The translations under genes were made by a program, and so were the position numbers. A stretch of DNA of 64,000 nucleotides, from NCBI GenBank assembly GCA_029961685.1, contig JARWKL010000010.1:62001-126000 (forward strand). The letters are read 5' to 3'. A model generated the notes under the pieces. It did no database searches. It was given only the letters and a program-made list of their open reading frames with translations, and was not told where the DNA came from. Position 1 is the first letter of the stretch. Every line of letters begins with the position of its first letter. Positions 32,972 through 45,364 of the stretch are shown one piece after another. This stretch comes from Aristolochia californica. Its lineage: Eukaryota; Streptophyta; Magnoliopsida; Piperales; Aristolochiaceae.

Positions 32972-33611
32972 ACAAAAAAAAATAAAAAAAAATAATAATT
33001 TCATCAAAGCTGGTTGTTACTCGCATGTTACCGTTCTGGGAGTTCTGCGTTGCTCTCTGATTCATATTACAGCCCTTCCGTTTTTATCACACGAGGGCGA
33101 GAGCCTTGTATTTTGCGTAAGCATCTCTTCTTTTCATTCTTGCGAACGTTAATGGTGAAAGAGAAAAAAGCAGAGAACAGAAAATCGGAGACATTAATGA
33201 ATCATGACGCCCGATCCCTTGGTTCACGCCTCATCTATACGGTCACTGATTCCAGTGCTAAACTGAAAAAACTAGTCTAATATGGCATTCTTCGTGTCAG
33301 CTGAATCACCAGGGCTGTAGCACAGACAATAAGATGATACAAGTAGATATGCTGATTTGGTTTCTGTGATCCATCTTCATTCGAATTTCGGCAAAAGAAT
33401 AGGTGGGAGAAGTCGGTAGAGTCATCAAATCTCAATATCAATCTCTGTACATATTCTATTGTTAACTCCATGTTATGTATTGATATCCGATATTTGTAGA
33501 TATGAACGAATGAAGGTACAGAACAAACGGAGAAAAGTTGTTGGCTTTCCACCGTCCAGAAAGGGGAGAGAAAATGAAAATTCTGTAAATTAGGCCCGAG
33601 GAAGCCTAGCC
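32972..33611. other. Spacer, no gene
   Basis: Low-complexity A-rich sequence (32,978-33,000) and unremarkable AT-rich sequence. The part next to 33,611 is the presumed 3' UTR of the GH9 fragment. Confidence 0.4.
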
Positions 33612-34281
33612 CTAGTAGGAATAAGCTTTTGAGGGAAATTTGTTAAGACTTGGCTGAGCGAGGCGATTCAGTTTGGCAAAAATCCCAACGAGCGGGGCAG
33701 TGTTGTAGGTACAAGCCTCCGTTTGCATGTAGTTACCCCTCATCTCTGAAATTATCGTGACGATCAGGGCCGCCGACAAGGGCCCCAACCACGACGTTGG
33801 GATTGGGGTGTTGCCGGCCATACCAATTGTCATACCCTTGCGTGCACCCAATGAAGCCGTTGTTCGCTTTATAGGACACCATGGACGCAACCCTGTGATG
33901 CACTCTGCTCGGATACTTGGGCCCGAACCCCACCAAATAGCTGGTGCCCATGGGATTGGAACCTAGTATGTAGTCCACTTGGGACTTGGCCATGTCCAGC
34001 AGCTCCTGGGATCCCACGGCTCCGCCGGGGCAATACGCCCTGTACCTCGGTCCGGCCTCTCGCAGGTAGTCCGAGTAAACCATGAGCAGAAAAGCAGCAG
34101 TTGAGACGTACTGCATGTTGTTCCACTGCCGAATGTAGAGAAGACCGCCTGGCGTTCGCTCCACATTACCATTGCTGCCGTTGTCGTTCCTGTAGAGACA
34201 GGAGCACAGATAATACTCGGCTTTACTGCGATACTGTTGCAACACTTGCTTGGAAGCAGAACCCAGCTCCATCGAAACCTG
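33612..34281 (-). pseudogene. GH9 endo-1,4-beta-glucanase, last exon with frameshift
   Basis: Starts after a TGTCAG acceptor at 34,282 with [20 protein letters not shown] and continues through [49 protein letters not shown] (usual VHHRGAS) and [12 protein letters not shown], all plant cellulase (GH9) motifs. At about 33,740 two bases are missing compared with the usual D-E-R-G-N-Y, so the frame hits a stop. The second part, [20 protein letters not shown], with the catalytic Glu, continues in another frame to a stop at 33,612. Only about 220 of the usual 480-620 residues are present; no upstream exons are seen because OCT sequence begins at 34,666. It is a truncated, frameshifted copy, or the shift is a base-calling error. 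Confidence 0.85.
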
Positions 34282-34665
34282 ACACCAATATTAATCAATT
34301 GTCACCCATGATCATGAAAACCAGAAATTTGTTGATCAAGAATGCATTGGAAAACTGTGTAAATGGAGTGCCCCATCGGCATCATTGCTCTTCTTCTGTT
34401 ATTAGCACATCACCGGGGCCTTCTATTTTATCCAGAAACCAGTAAAATTAGATATTAGTATCAAAACTCTAGGCCTAATCAGATGTAATTCACTTATATA
34501 GCCCTCTTGCCCTTGGAATTGCGGCTCCTATTGACTCGTAATGCGTCGACAAACAATTGAAAATTGACGTGACTGATACCAAGAAGAAAAGAAAAAAGAA
34601 ACACGTTTTATATCATAGATGTACGACACCCAACAGCATCATTAAACTATGCAAAGCTGGTCATT
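34282..34665. other. Junction between GH9 and OCT fragments, no gene
   Basis: Should hold the last GH9 intron on the minus strand, but no earlier GH9 exon follows. Both neighbouring genes are cut (GH9 at its 5' side, OCT at its 3' side), so one deletion between here and the OCT end may have removed both pieces. That is inference. Confidence 0.4.
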
Positions 34666-35145
34666 TATTCATACCTCCTTCTCCCTTGAGATGAATCCAG
34701 GTGAGGGGATTGGTAGGGGCTCACTCCAAAGCACAGCAAAGACCCACCTTTCTTTCTCGTCTCCGCCACCAGAACAGGCCCAAAAACGGCCCCAGTCACC
34801 CCAGACTGCCTCGCCATGGACAAGGCCGAGTTCCTCACGCACGTAGGAAATAGCTCCAGAGTGTAGATCAGCAACACGTCGAACGCGGTGCACATGCTAA
34901 AGTAGGACACGGCTTCAAACCAGATCTGGGCATGCTGCCTCTTCCCCAGAAAAGCACAGATGATACTGCTGGCAGCGCCCAGAGAGAGAAGAAGAAGATT
35001 GTAGTTCTCCGGTTGAATCTCCTTATGAGAAGGGAGCTGATTATGGAGGATGGGAGTTCGGCTAGAGCAGTGATGGTAACGCTTAAATAATGATCGAATT
35101 TCAGGGTCTCGAGAGCTAGAGGCATTCCGTAGTAGGTGAAGCCTG

Positions 35146-35328
35146 ATCCGAAGGTGGAGTTGATGATCAATTTATAAGCTTTACAATACTATATACAAAA
35201 TATTACAATCAATCTAGAATGAAAATTACACAAAGAATTAGCCTGTAATCAGGGCTAATTATCCTCAACGGATATACAGAAATAGAGCCTTGAATCAAGG
35301 CGAGATATCTTTAACTGTATCTTCAACA
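35146..35328 (-). repeat. 3' LTR of copia-G (end truncated)
   Basis: Minus strand TGTTGAAGATACAG to ATTGATCATCAACTCC and on to position 35,146. It matches the 5' LTR but misses the terminal CAAATCCTCTCA part. The truncated edge abuts OCT codons. Confidence 0.85.
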
Positions 35329-38300
35329 CCCCCCCACAAGCGAAGCGTCGGATTGGAACGAACGTGAAGCTTGGATTGAAAAAATTCAAAAAGAGGGCGA
35401 GAAACACTTTTGGTGAAGATATCAGCAACCTGTAGATGAGAGGGCACAAACTGGGTGCGAAGTTTGCCAGCGACAACAAGTTCCTGAAGAAAATAGTAAT
35501 CTAATTCAACATGTTTGGCCCGCTTGTGGGAAATAGGATTGGAGCTTAAGAAGATAGCACTTTTGTTGTCGCATAAGAGCAGGGGCGGTTGGGGAACTGG
35601 GACCTTGAGATCATGCAAAAGATGCGTAAGCCAAAGAAGTTCAGCAGCGGTCATAGCTAGAGCGCGATACTCAGATTCACAACTGGAGCGGGAGACAGTG
35701 GGTTGCTTCTTTGCACTCCAAGAAACGAGATTGTTACCAACATAAATGGAGTAGCCTGATGTGGAACGACGAATATCGGGGCAGCCAGCCCAGTCAGCAT
35801 CCGAATAAGCGACGAGCGCACTGGGAACAGTGGATGGACAAAAACTAAGGCCAAAATGGAGAGTGCCCTTAACATAGCGAAGAATACGTTTAACAGCAAG
35901 AAAATGATCTTCAGTAGGGGCGTGCGAAAATTGGCTGACAGAATTAACAGCGAGCAATATCTGGGCGCGAAATGGTCAAATATTGAAGAGCGCCAACTAG
36001 AGACCGATAGAGGGTAGGATCAGAGAAAGGAGAACCATCAACAGACAAGTGTTGGGAAACAACCATGGGAGTCTGAACAGGTTTGTTGTCGAGCAACTGA
36101 GCGCGAGTGAGAATATCCCGAGCATATTTTAACTGACTGATAAATAGACCATCAGAAGTGGGCGAAGCTTCAAGACCAAGAAAGTAGCTGAAGGAGCCCA
36201 AATCCTTGGTAGCAAACTCAGAATGAAGCTTATGAGTAAAGCTGTCAAGCAGAGATGGATGATTGCCAGTAACAATAATGTCATCAACATAAATAAGCAA
36301 ATATATAAGGCTAGAGTGTTGATGAAAAACAAAGAGCGAGGTGTCGGCGCGACTGCAAGAAAACCCAAGTGTGAGAAGAAAGGAGCTGAAACGCTGAAAC
36401 GAGGCACGAGGCGCTTGCTTGAGGCCATAGAGAGCTTTCTTTAACAGACAAACATGAGTGGGAAAACGAGGATCAATATACCCAGGAGGTTGGTCCATAT
36501 AAACATGTTCAGAAAGGTTGCCATTGAGGAAGGCATTCTTGACATCTAGTTGCCGAAGAGGCCATTTATTGGTAACAGCAAGAGAAAACACAACACGGAC
36601 AATAGTAGCTTTGACAACCGGACTGAAGGTGTCAGTGTAATCGAGACCAGGTACCTGAGGATAACCTTTGGCAACAAGGCGAGCTTTGAGACGCTCGACA
36701 GAACCATCTGGAAAATATTTAGTGCGAAACACCCATTTAGAGCCCACTATGTTAGTGTTGAGAGGACTAGGAACCAAAATCTAAGTGCCATTTTGTTGCA
36801 AAGCTTGAACTTCTTCATCCATGGCAGCAAGCCAAGCAGGATTCTTAGCTGCAGATTTGAATCCTTTGGGCTCAGTAGAAGTAAGAAGAGCCGGAAGAAG
36901 TCCAGAAGAGCCCAAGACACTGAGATGTGCTGGATGGCGAGGCTTGAAAATACCAACTTTAGCGCGGGTAATCATAGGATGAGAGACCAAGGGAGAAGGC
37001 GGATGAGCAGCAGTCTCAATAGAAGGTGGACTAGAGACCGAAGATGGCAAAGAAACACCTGCAAGAGAATTATCAACCTGCACAGACTCATCCAAAGAGT
37101 CAGAACAAATATTACACAAGGAGGAGCTGGATTGAGGAATGTGCGGGAAATGGGGAGGAGAGGAAGAGGTGTGTGGCTCAATATGATGAAGACGAGGTTC
37201 CAAGAAATTGGATATGTGAAGAGAAGAAAGTGGTTGGGCCTGGGAGCTAGGGATTATAGGAAAGTGAGTTTCATCAAATTGAGCATGACGGGTGATATAT
37301 AGCCGAGAGGTGAGCGGATCAAGACAACGAAACCCTTTGTGAGAGGGACTATAACCTAAGAAAAGACAGGGAACACTACGGGGAGAAAGTTTGTGAGGCA
37401 TGTAATCACGCAAGCAAGGATAAACACGACAACCGAAAGGATGAAAATTTTCATAAGTTGGAGAGTAGCCGTATAAAAGGTCAAAAGGTGACTTACCTCC
37501 AAGAAGCGGAGTGGGCAACCGGTTGATAATATAAACTGCAGTGCTGAAAGCGTCAACCCAGAAGTGAGAAGGAAGATGAGAGTGGAAGAGAAGTGCTAAG
37601 CCAGTCTCAGTCAGATGACGATGTTTTCTTTCAGCGCGACCGTTTTAAACAGGAGTATATGGGCAAGAGAGTTGATGATGAATGCCAGAAGAACGTAGAT
37701 GGGCTTTGAAGCAATTACTAGTAAATTCGGCACCACCATCACTTTGAAAAATCTTGATACGAGTGGAATATTGGGTTTCCACAAATTTTTGAAATTGAAG
37801 AAAAATATCAAAGAAATCATATTTAAATTTCAGAGGATAAAACCAGGTGAATCGGGAATAATCATCAATAAAAATGACATAGTAGAGAAAACCCGACGTT
37901 GATTTGGCTGGGGAAGGACCCCAAAGATCGCAATGAATGAGATCTAACACATGAGATGACCTGCGTTCATTTTGAGAATAAGGCAAACGATGATTTTTAG
38001 CAAGTTGGCAGGTACTACATAGTTTGGGAGAACGCAATAAAGACGTAAGAGAAAGATGTCCTTTTTTATTTAAAAATGAAATAACAGAGTGATTCACATG
38101 ACCAAGACGAGCATGCCATAAATCATATGAAGCACGCAGAGATTTATTGCATAGAACAGAAAGAAAAGCAGAGTTGCCACACTCCAGCACATAAAGCCCT
38201 CCATCTCTTTTACCAGTTGCCACCACTCTTCCTGTTTGACGATTCTGGATAGTGAAAGAAGCATTATTAAATGTAACAGAGAGGGGAAAATCAGAAGTTA

Positions 38301-39396
38301 ATTTGCTAATGGAAAGAAGATTTTTTGTGAGATGAGGAACACCCAAAACATCTAATAAGTGAATATTTGGAACAGGAGAAAAGGTACCAATGTGGGTAAT
38401 GGGTAGAGATGCACCATTTCCTACAATCACAGAGTCCTTACCCATGTAATGTTTGGGCTGATCCAAAGTAGATGGATCGGTGGTCATATGGGCGGAAGCC
38501 CCAGTGTCCAAAAACCAGTCAGCAGCCTCGGATCTAGAGAGAGAACAAGATGTGTTGAAGGCTTTAGCAAGATGAGCCGAGGAGTCAGTTTGAGCATACC
38601 GCTGATTGCAACGATCAGCATAATGGCCCTCCATGCGACAAATTTGGCAGCGGGGTGGACGGCGACCCTGACCAAAGTGGGTGCGTCCTCGGTTGGAAGA
38701 GTTCCGGTCGTGGGAATGAGTACGACCTCGGTGGTTACCACAGGAAGCAGTAGAAGTTCCATGGGTATTGGTACGACAACGATTAGTGGCTGTGAACGCC
38801 GCAGTGGTGGCAGGCGGCTCAAGGGACCGCTGGAACAACTCAAAACTTTCTGCTTTAGAAACCAAATCTGCAAAATAGGGGAGAGTGGTGAGAGCCATCT
38901 GAGCGGTAGAAAAACTGGAAAACTCAGCGCCGAGGCCACGAAGGAACCAATGCACTTTGTCAATATCCTCGACAGGTCTACCAATGGCATGAAGCTGGTC
39001 ACAGAGGGCTTTAAAAGTACGAGCGTACTCAACAGCTGGTTTGGTGCCGCATTTAATCAGTTGCAAATCATCCTTGAGTCGTAGTTCACGAGCTTTCGAA
39101 TGATGGCTGAAGGTATTCTCCAACGCAACCCAAACATCACGGGAAGTGGAGAGGCCAACAACAGCAGCCATGACTTCCTCTGTGAGAGAGGATAGCAATA
39201 AACTGAGAAGTCTTTGATCGGCTGATTTCCATGCAAGAAATGTGGGGTTGAGTGTGGTAGAGGTGGCTGGTGTAAATCGAGGTGGCGGGACAAGAGTACC
39301 ATCGGCGTACGCTAACAGTTCTTGACTCTCAAGGAGAGGAAGAAATTGGCTTTTCCAGAGAAGATAATTAGAAGAAGAAAGCTTGATGGTGATCAT
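35295..39396 (-). pseudogene. Copia-G gag-pol polyprotein with few stops
   Basis: Start MITIKLSSSNYLLWKSQFLP at 39,396. Domains in order: gag (residues 1-200), zinc knuckle CQICRMEGHYADRC (near residue 255), protease WFLDTGASAHM (near 295), pre-integrase LWHARLGHVNHSV and CSTCQLAKNH, integrase HCDLWGPSPAKST, QSDGGAEF and NGRAERKHR, RT PLRQLDVKNAFLNGNL and LIYVDDIIVTG, RNase H YSDADWAGCPDIRRSTSGY, ESEYRAL and LLCDNKSAI. Breaks: a TAA (CAA expected) at about 37,646 between the integrase catalytic Asp and Glu, a TAG at about 36,781 where Trp is usual (NGTW-ILVP), and a frame change near 35,945. Only a handful of point changes separate it from an open frame, so it is young but inactive. Confidence 0.9.
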
Positions 39397-39455
39397 GTGG
39401 ATTAGAGTATTAAAAGGGAGAAGATGAGAAGAAGATTCAGAAGCCGAGCTTTTTT

Positions 39456-39497
39456 TTTGACTTTGACTTTGACTTTGACTTTGACTTTGACTTTGAC
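39456..39497 (+). repeat. (TTTGAC)7 hexanucleotide repeat
   Basis: Seven perfect units, 42 bp, in the leader of copia-G upstream of gag. A T-run precedes it. No such repeat is seen in the leader of copia-H. The minus-strand frame through it gives a Lys-Val repeat without support for translation. Confidence 0.95.
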
Positions 39498-40056
39498 TAA
39501 CGTGAATTTAATCAAAGAAGTGAGGAAAGAAGCAGCGAAGCGCCAAAAAAAAAAATTTAGGCAAAGCGGCGAAACGAACAAATGTGGATGAAGCAGCGAA
39601 GCGAGAAAAATTGAAAACAAAAAAAATTTGGGCAAAACGGCGAAGTGAATAAATGTGGACGAAGCAACGAAGCAAAGAAAAATAAATTTGGGTGAAGAAG
39701 GATACGAAGGGATGATAGCCGATTCACCAGGAGCGAGAAACAGAAAGCCGAAAATCAGTGAAGGAGAAACCGGCAAACGGCGATCGACGGTAGATTGGTT
39801 CGCGTTCGGCTGGAGGTTCGCGTCGGATAGCAGTGAGCAGACGACGAACAAGGGAGATAACAGTGACGGGATGCACCGCCACCGGCTCCGCCAAGAAAGC
39901 AAAGTTGTCGTCTTTCTTCAACGGCGACGATGACAGAGACGATGAACAGGGACGCCGTGAAAATAAAATAAAGAGGTAGTGAAACTCGGCGGAGAGAAAA
40001 AAAAAAAATTTAGAATCGCTCGGCAGAGACAGGGTAGAACGCCTGCTCTGATACCA

Positions 40057-40263
40057 TGAGAGGATTTGATAAAAACCACCACAATCCGAAGGTGGAGTTG
40101 ATGATCAATTTATAAGCTTTACAATGCTATATACAGAATATTACAATCAATCTAGAATGGAAATTACACAAAGAATTAGCTAATCAGGGCTAATTATCCT
40201 CAACGGATATACAGAAATAGAGCCTTGAATCAAGGCGAGATATCTTTAACAGTATCTTCAACA
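40057..40263 (-). repeat. 5' LTR of copia-G (207 bp)
   Basis: On the minus strand TGTTGAAGATAC to CAAATCCTCTCA, immediately followed by the tRNA-Met primer site TGGTATCAGAGC (40,056-40,045). The outer edge at 40,263 abuts OCT codons for MSFV. Confidence 0.9.
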
Positions 40264-41149
40264 CAAACGACATCACCATTATTGCAGATAATCGCCTGCA
40301 AGCCCATCTCTTCTCCCCTAACATCTTCATTGCAGTGTACATGTTCACCTTCTCAGCTTCCTTGGCCATGGAGACTTCCGATAAATTTATTTTCGATGTC
40401 ATATTTCCATCCGTCTAGGCCAGTTTTTTCAGTGTGTTCATGGCTTCTTCTCTCCGGCTTCGAACGAACAACCATCTGGGGGACTCGAGGGAAGCACAGT
40501 AAAGCAATGCGCAGTTACAGAGTCCTGGTACTGATATGTACAGATAAAGCGTCCGCCAAGAAGAAGAATGTCTACCCAGAAAAGCTATTAGAGGCAAGGA
40601 GAGGAAACCCAGGGTGAAACAAAAGAAACCCAATGTTCCAATCTGACCCTTCCATCGCTTGCCCACAAGCTCCGACGATAGAATCAGAGAACTGCAGCCG
40701 ATCATGATCCGGCCACACCCGATAATAAAGCGGAGGAAGGAGTAGAACCAGATGTTCGGCGAAAACAGGGTGAGAACTCCGGTCACTGACATGATCAGAG
40801 ATGAAAGAAGGAGAAGGCCCTTTCTCCCAAGGAAGGAGTCACCGAAGGCGCCGAGGACTCCACCGATGAGGGAGCAGCGTGGAAGGAAGAAGAAGGCAGA
40901 CCGGCGAGCATGGGTTCTGCACACTGTAACTCCCACTCCGAAACTACAGAGCTTTATTTGGGTCGATCCCATGCCCATGAGCTCTTGGGGAGGGAGCATG
41001 TACTGGTTGCCGAGAAGCAAACAGAGTCTTGGGGGTCGATGCAGTGCCATGAAGGTCGCTGATCGGTGAAGACGGTGATGAAAGTCTGTTGGGCATCGAA
41101 GAGCCAAGCAAGAGAAATTAAGATGGTCCGAAGGAGCTGGACTCGACAG

Positions 41150-41260
41150 TGACAATTTTTCAATAAACATTCACCACACCGATCGAGGGGAGGTTCTTCC
41201 ATTAATTTATAACCGTAAGGAAACCCTCAATCAGTGTCTCTTAAGGCATAATCTTCAATA
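41150..41260 (-). repeat. 3' LTR of copia-H (internally deleted)
   Basis: Shares both ends with 45,365-45,591 (AATAAACATTCACCACAC near the left end; TCAGTGTCTCTTAAGGCAT near the right) but lacks about 110 bp in the middle. Confidence 0.8.
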
Positions 41261-44200
41261 GTCCCCTGCAAGCTAAGCATCGGATAAGGATAAACGTATA
41301 GTTTGAATCGAAAAAATTGAAAGAGAAGCCGAGAAACGCTTTTGGAGAATATATCAGCAACCTGTAAGTGAGATGGCATATACTGAGTGCGAAGTTTTCC
41401 AGTAACCACAAGTTCACAAAGAAAGTGGATGAAGTCAATGTGCTTGGCCCGCTTATGAACAACCGGATTGGAACTCAAAAAGATGGCATTTTTATTGTCA
41501 CATAACAGAAGAGGCCACTAGGGAAGAGAAACTTTGAGATAAGTTCAGTGGCAGTGAGGGCAAGAGTACAATATTCAGATTCACAACTGGAACGAGAAAC
41601 AGTAGGTTACTTTTTGGCACTCTAGGAAATTAAGTTGTCTCTAGGTAAATAGAGTAACCAGAGGTAGAACGACGAGCGTCAGGACAGACAGCCTAGTCAG
41701 CATCAGAATAGGCAGCTAAAGCTCCAGAAGTAGCAGATGGACGAAAGGATAGACCAAAATGGAGAGTACCCTTGACATACGGAAGAATGCGCTTGACAGC
41801 AAGAAAGTGGTCAATAGTGGGCGAGTGTAGAAACTAATTGACAGAGTTGACAGCATGCGCAATATCGGGGTGTGTGATGGTCAGATACTAAAGAGCACCA
41901 ACAAGAGACCTGTAAAGTGTATGATCCGAAAATGGCTGACCATCAAATGATAGATGCTGAGAAACAACCATAGGAGTGTGAACAGGCTTGCTGTCAAGTA
42001 ATTGAGCCCAAGCAAGAATATCACGCGCATATTTCAGCTGGCTGAGAAATAGACCATCAGTGGTTGGTGTAGCATAAAGACCAAGAAAGTAACTGAGATA
42101 CTCCAAATCCTTGGTAGCAAACTCCGAATGAAGCTTGCAAGTAAAGCTATCAAGAATAGAGGAGTTATTGCCCGTAATAATAATAACGTCAACATAGAGA
42201 AGCAAATAAATGATGTCAAAGTGTCGATGGAAGACAAAGAGGAAAGTGTCAGCACGACTATAGTAGAAACCAAGCTGAATTGTTGAAACCAAGCATGGGG
42301 TGCTTGCTTGCAAACATGAGTAGGGAAGCGAGGATCGATATACCCCGGAGGTTGTTCCATATAAACTTGTTTAGTAAGATGACCATTGAGGAAGGCATTC
42401 TTGACATCCAGTTGACGAAAAGGCCATCGATAAGTAACAACAAGTGATAGCACAACACGAACAGTAGTAGCTTTGATGACAGGGTTAAAAGTGTCGGTGT
42501 AGTCAAGTCATGGGACTTGTGTGAAACCCTTGGCCACAATATGAGCTTTGAGACATTCAATAGACCCATCAGGCAAATATTTGGTCTGAAATACCTATTT
42601 AGAACCCACAATATTGGTGTCAGCAGGTCGAGGGACCAAAATCCAGGTACGATTATGCCATAGAGCTTGAACTTTGTCATCCATAGCAGCAAGCCAGGTA
42701 GGATTCTTGGCAGTAGATTTGAACCCTTTAGGCTCATTGGATGTCAGAAGCGCAGCTAAAAGACCAAAAGAACCAAAGAAAGCAATATCAGTCGAGTGAC
42801 AGGGTTTAAAAATACCAGCCTTGGCGCGTGTGACCATGGGATGGGATCCCAGTGGAATAACAACAACATGATCAAGGGGAAGCGAAGCAGTGGATCCAGG
42901 GAGATTAGGATCGGCAAGCGGTAGGGGCGGTCCAATAAAAATAGTGGCTTGTAAAAACTCATTCATGGGATCAGTACAAATAACACACAAACGGGAGCCG
43001 GATTGAGTAACATGCCGGGAATGGAGCACCGGAAGAGATGGGGGAATGTCAGAAAAAGATGAACTGGGTTCTAGAAAATTGAAAAATGCAGAGAGGATAG
43101 GGATTGATCCTGGGAAGAAGCTAAGGATGGGAAATGAGTTTCATCAAATTGAGCATGTCTAGTGATATATATCTTAGAGGTGATGGGATCAAGACAACAA
43201 AAACCCTTGTACGAGGAGCTATATCCTAGAAAGAGACAAGGAAGACTTCGCGGAGAAAATTTATGAGGCATATAATCATGTAAACATGAATAAACACGAC
43301 AACCAAAGGGATGAAAATTTGCATAATTTGGAGCAAGACTATAAAGAATTTCGGAGAAGTAGTGTGGGCAAGCAATTGATGATGTAGGCAGCAGTGCTAA
43401 GTGTCAACTTAGAAGCGAGGAGACATGTGGGAATGAAAAAGCAGAGTCAAACCAGTTTCAGTTATATGACGGTGTTTTAGTTCGACGTGACCGTTTTGAG
43501 CAGGGTGAATTCCAGACATACGAAGGTGGTGTTGAAAACGATTACTAGTAAATTTGGTACCACCATCAATTTGAAAAAAAATTATATGAGCAGAATGTTG
43601 GTTTTCCACAAATTTTTTAAGTTGAAGAAAGGTACCGTAGAAGTCAGATTTCAATTTCAACGGTAAAGCGAGAATGATCATCAATAAACAAAACATAGTA
43701 AATAAACCCCAAATTTGATGTGACAGGTGAAGGACCCCATATATCGCAAAGAATTAAATCTAACACATGAGATGACCTTTTTCATTGAGAAAATAAGGTA
43801 AACGGTGACTTTTAAAAAGTTGACATGTATCACATAATTTCGGAGATGGCAATAAAGAAGTAAGATGAAGCTGGCCATTTTTATTTAAGAAATAAAGAAC
43901 TGAATGATGAACATGTCCTAAACGAGCATGTCATAAATCATATGAAGCGTGCAGAGTTTTATTTTGCATAACGGAAAGAAAGGCTAAATTTCCACGCTCT
44001 AGCACATATAAGCCTCCATCATGTTTACCGGTTGCCACCACCTTTCCCGTTTGGCGATTCTAAATAGGGAAAAGATTATTAGTAAATGTAACAGATAAAG
44101 AAAAATTGTTCATTAATTTACTAATGGATAAAAGATTTTTAGTGAGATGAGAAACAACCAAAACATATAATAATTTAAGATCTGATGAAGGAGAAAGGTG

Positions 44201-45280
44201 ACCGATATGAGTAATAGAGAGAGACGCACCATTCCCTACAATTACATGATCCTTACCCGTGTAGGTGACAGAATGATCCGGGGAGGAGTGGGTCGGGGTC
44301 ATGTGGGCCAAGGCGCTTGTGTCTACAAACTAGTCCAAAGATTCATTTCTGGACATTGAGCAAGCTGGATTAAATACTTCAGCGAGGTACGCTGAAGAAT
44401 CATGCCGAGAGTATCGTTGCCGACAGCAATCGGCATAGTGACCTTCCTGGCGACAGATTTGGCATCTCGGTGGTCGGCGACGGTGACTGGAGGTGGAACG
44501 ACCTTGGCCGTGGCCGGAATCGCCGTTCGTGGCAATGGTCGTGGTTGGAGAAGGAGCTTTGCCCGTGACTGGAATGTCCGTCATGGTGGTTTCCGCAGCC
44601 ACAATTCTGGCGAGAAGAGCCACTGGATCGCTGAGAGGGGGCTCGATTTGCGGTAAAGGCAACGGTGGAGGTCGCCGTCACCATCGTCGAAGGCTCGAGG
44701 GATTTCTGGAAGATTTTGAAGCTTTTGGCGCGGGACAAATGTTGGAAAAATAGGGGAGGGGGTTTTGGGCCATTTGGACGGAGGAGAAGCTGGATAACTT
44801 CGGGCCAAGACCTCTGAGGAACCAATGAGCCTTGTCGATGTCATCCATGGGATGACCGATGGCATAGAGTTGGTCACACAGTGCTTTGAACGCCCGGGCG
44901 TATACTATCACCGAACGATTTTCCCTTTTCATCAATTGTAGATCGTCCTTGAGACAAATTTTGCGAGCTTTGGAGTGATGGTTGAAGGTGTTCTCCAAGG
45001 CAAGCCATACCTCACGAGATGTGGAGAGGCCGACATTTTCGACCATAGCTTCTTCGAACAGAGAGGAGAGAAGAAGACTGAGGAGACGTTGGTCGGTTGA
45101 TTTCCATGCTAGGTGTTTGGGGCTGGAAGTCCGAGAGGTGGGAGGGTCGAAAAGAGGTGGTGGCACAAGAGTGTCGTCCACATGACCCAGTAAGCCTTGG
45201 CTGTCGAGAAGAGGAAGAAATTGACTCTTCCATAGAAGATAATTGGAAGACGACAATTTGATAGTAACCATATGAATCAT
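41227..45280 (-). pseudogene. Copia-H gag-pol polyprotein, decayed
   Basis: Starts MVTIKLSSSNYLLWKSQFLP near 45,271, then gag to 44,678, zinc knuckle CQICRQEGHYADCC (near 44,465; the last His/Cys spacing is kept), a protease where the D-T-G-A Asp region is damaged (frame break near 44,330), pre-integrase and integrase pieces (44,311-43,409; FFQIDGGTKF for QSDGGAEF), RT PFRQLDVKNAFLNGHL and LLLYVDVIIITG (Y-V-D-D changed to Y-V-D-V) and RNase H end HKRAKHIDFIHFL (41,478). The loss of an RT catalytic Asp shows long inactivity. Confidence 0.85.
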
Positions 45281-45364
45281 AGTGTTGAAGGGAAGACGAA
45301 CAAAAGGGAGATTAGAAGCCTTTTAGGATCACGGGATGTTAATCCAGGTATTGCTCTGATACCA

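Larger units (their letters stand above)
35146..40263 (-). mobile_element. Copia-G, near-intact Ty1/copia element inside OCT
   Basis: A 5.1-kb minus-strand element. Its LTRs are 40,057-40,263 (5') and 35,146-35,328 (3'). A primer site TGGTATCAGAGC (40,056-40,045) follows the 5' LTR and a G-run polypurine tract (35,329-35,335) precedes the 3' LTR. The polyprotein is full length with few breaks. Over the shared part the LTRs differ by four substitutions and one 3-bp indel (hand count over about 180 bp). The 3' LTR lacks its last 27 bp, so the expected 5-bp target duplication is not seen. It cuts OCT between MVMSFV and GFTYYG. Confidence 0.92.

Noticed and set aside
32990..33280. 88-residue plus-strand frame near the gypsy LTR
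   Set aside because: No similarity to any family I know and no promoter or splice signals.
36550..37302. Plus-strand frame of 250 residues
   Set aside because: Antisense to the integrase-RT spacer of copia-G, whose own frame has clear pol motifs.
38449..39084. Plus-strand frame of 211 residues
   Set aside because: Antisense to copia-G gag and protease.
39402..39902. Minus-strand frame of 166 residues with a Lys-Val repeat
   Set aside because: Produced by the (TTTGAC)7 repeat in the copia-G leader; no domain or start context.
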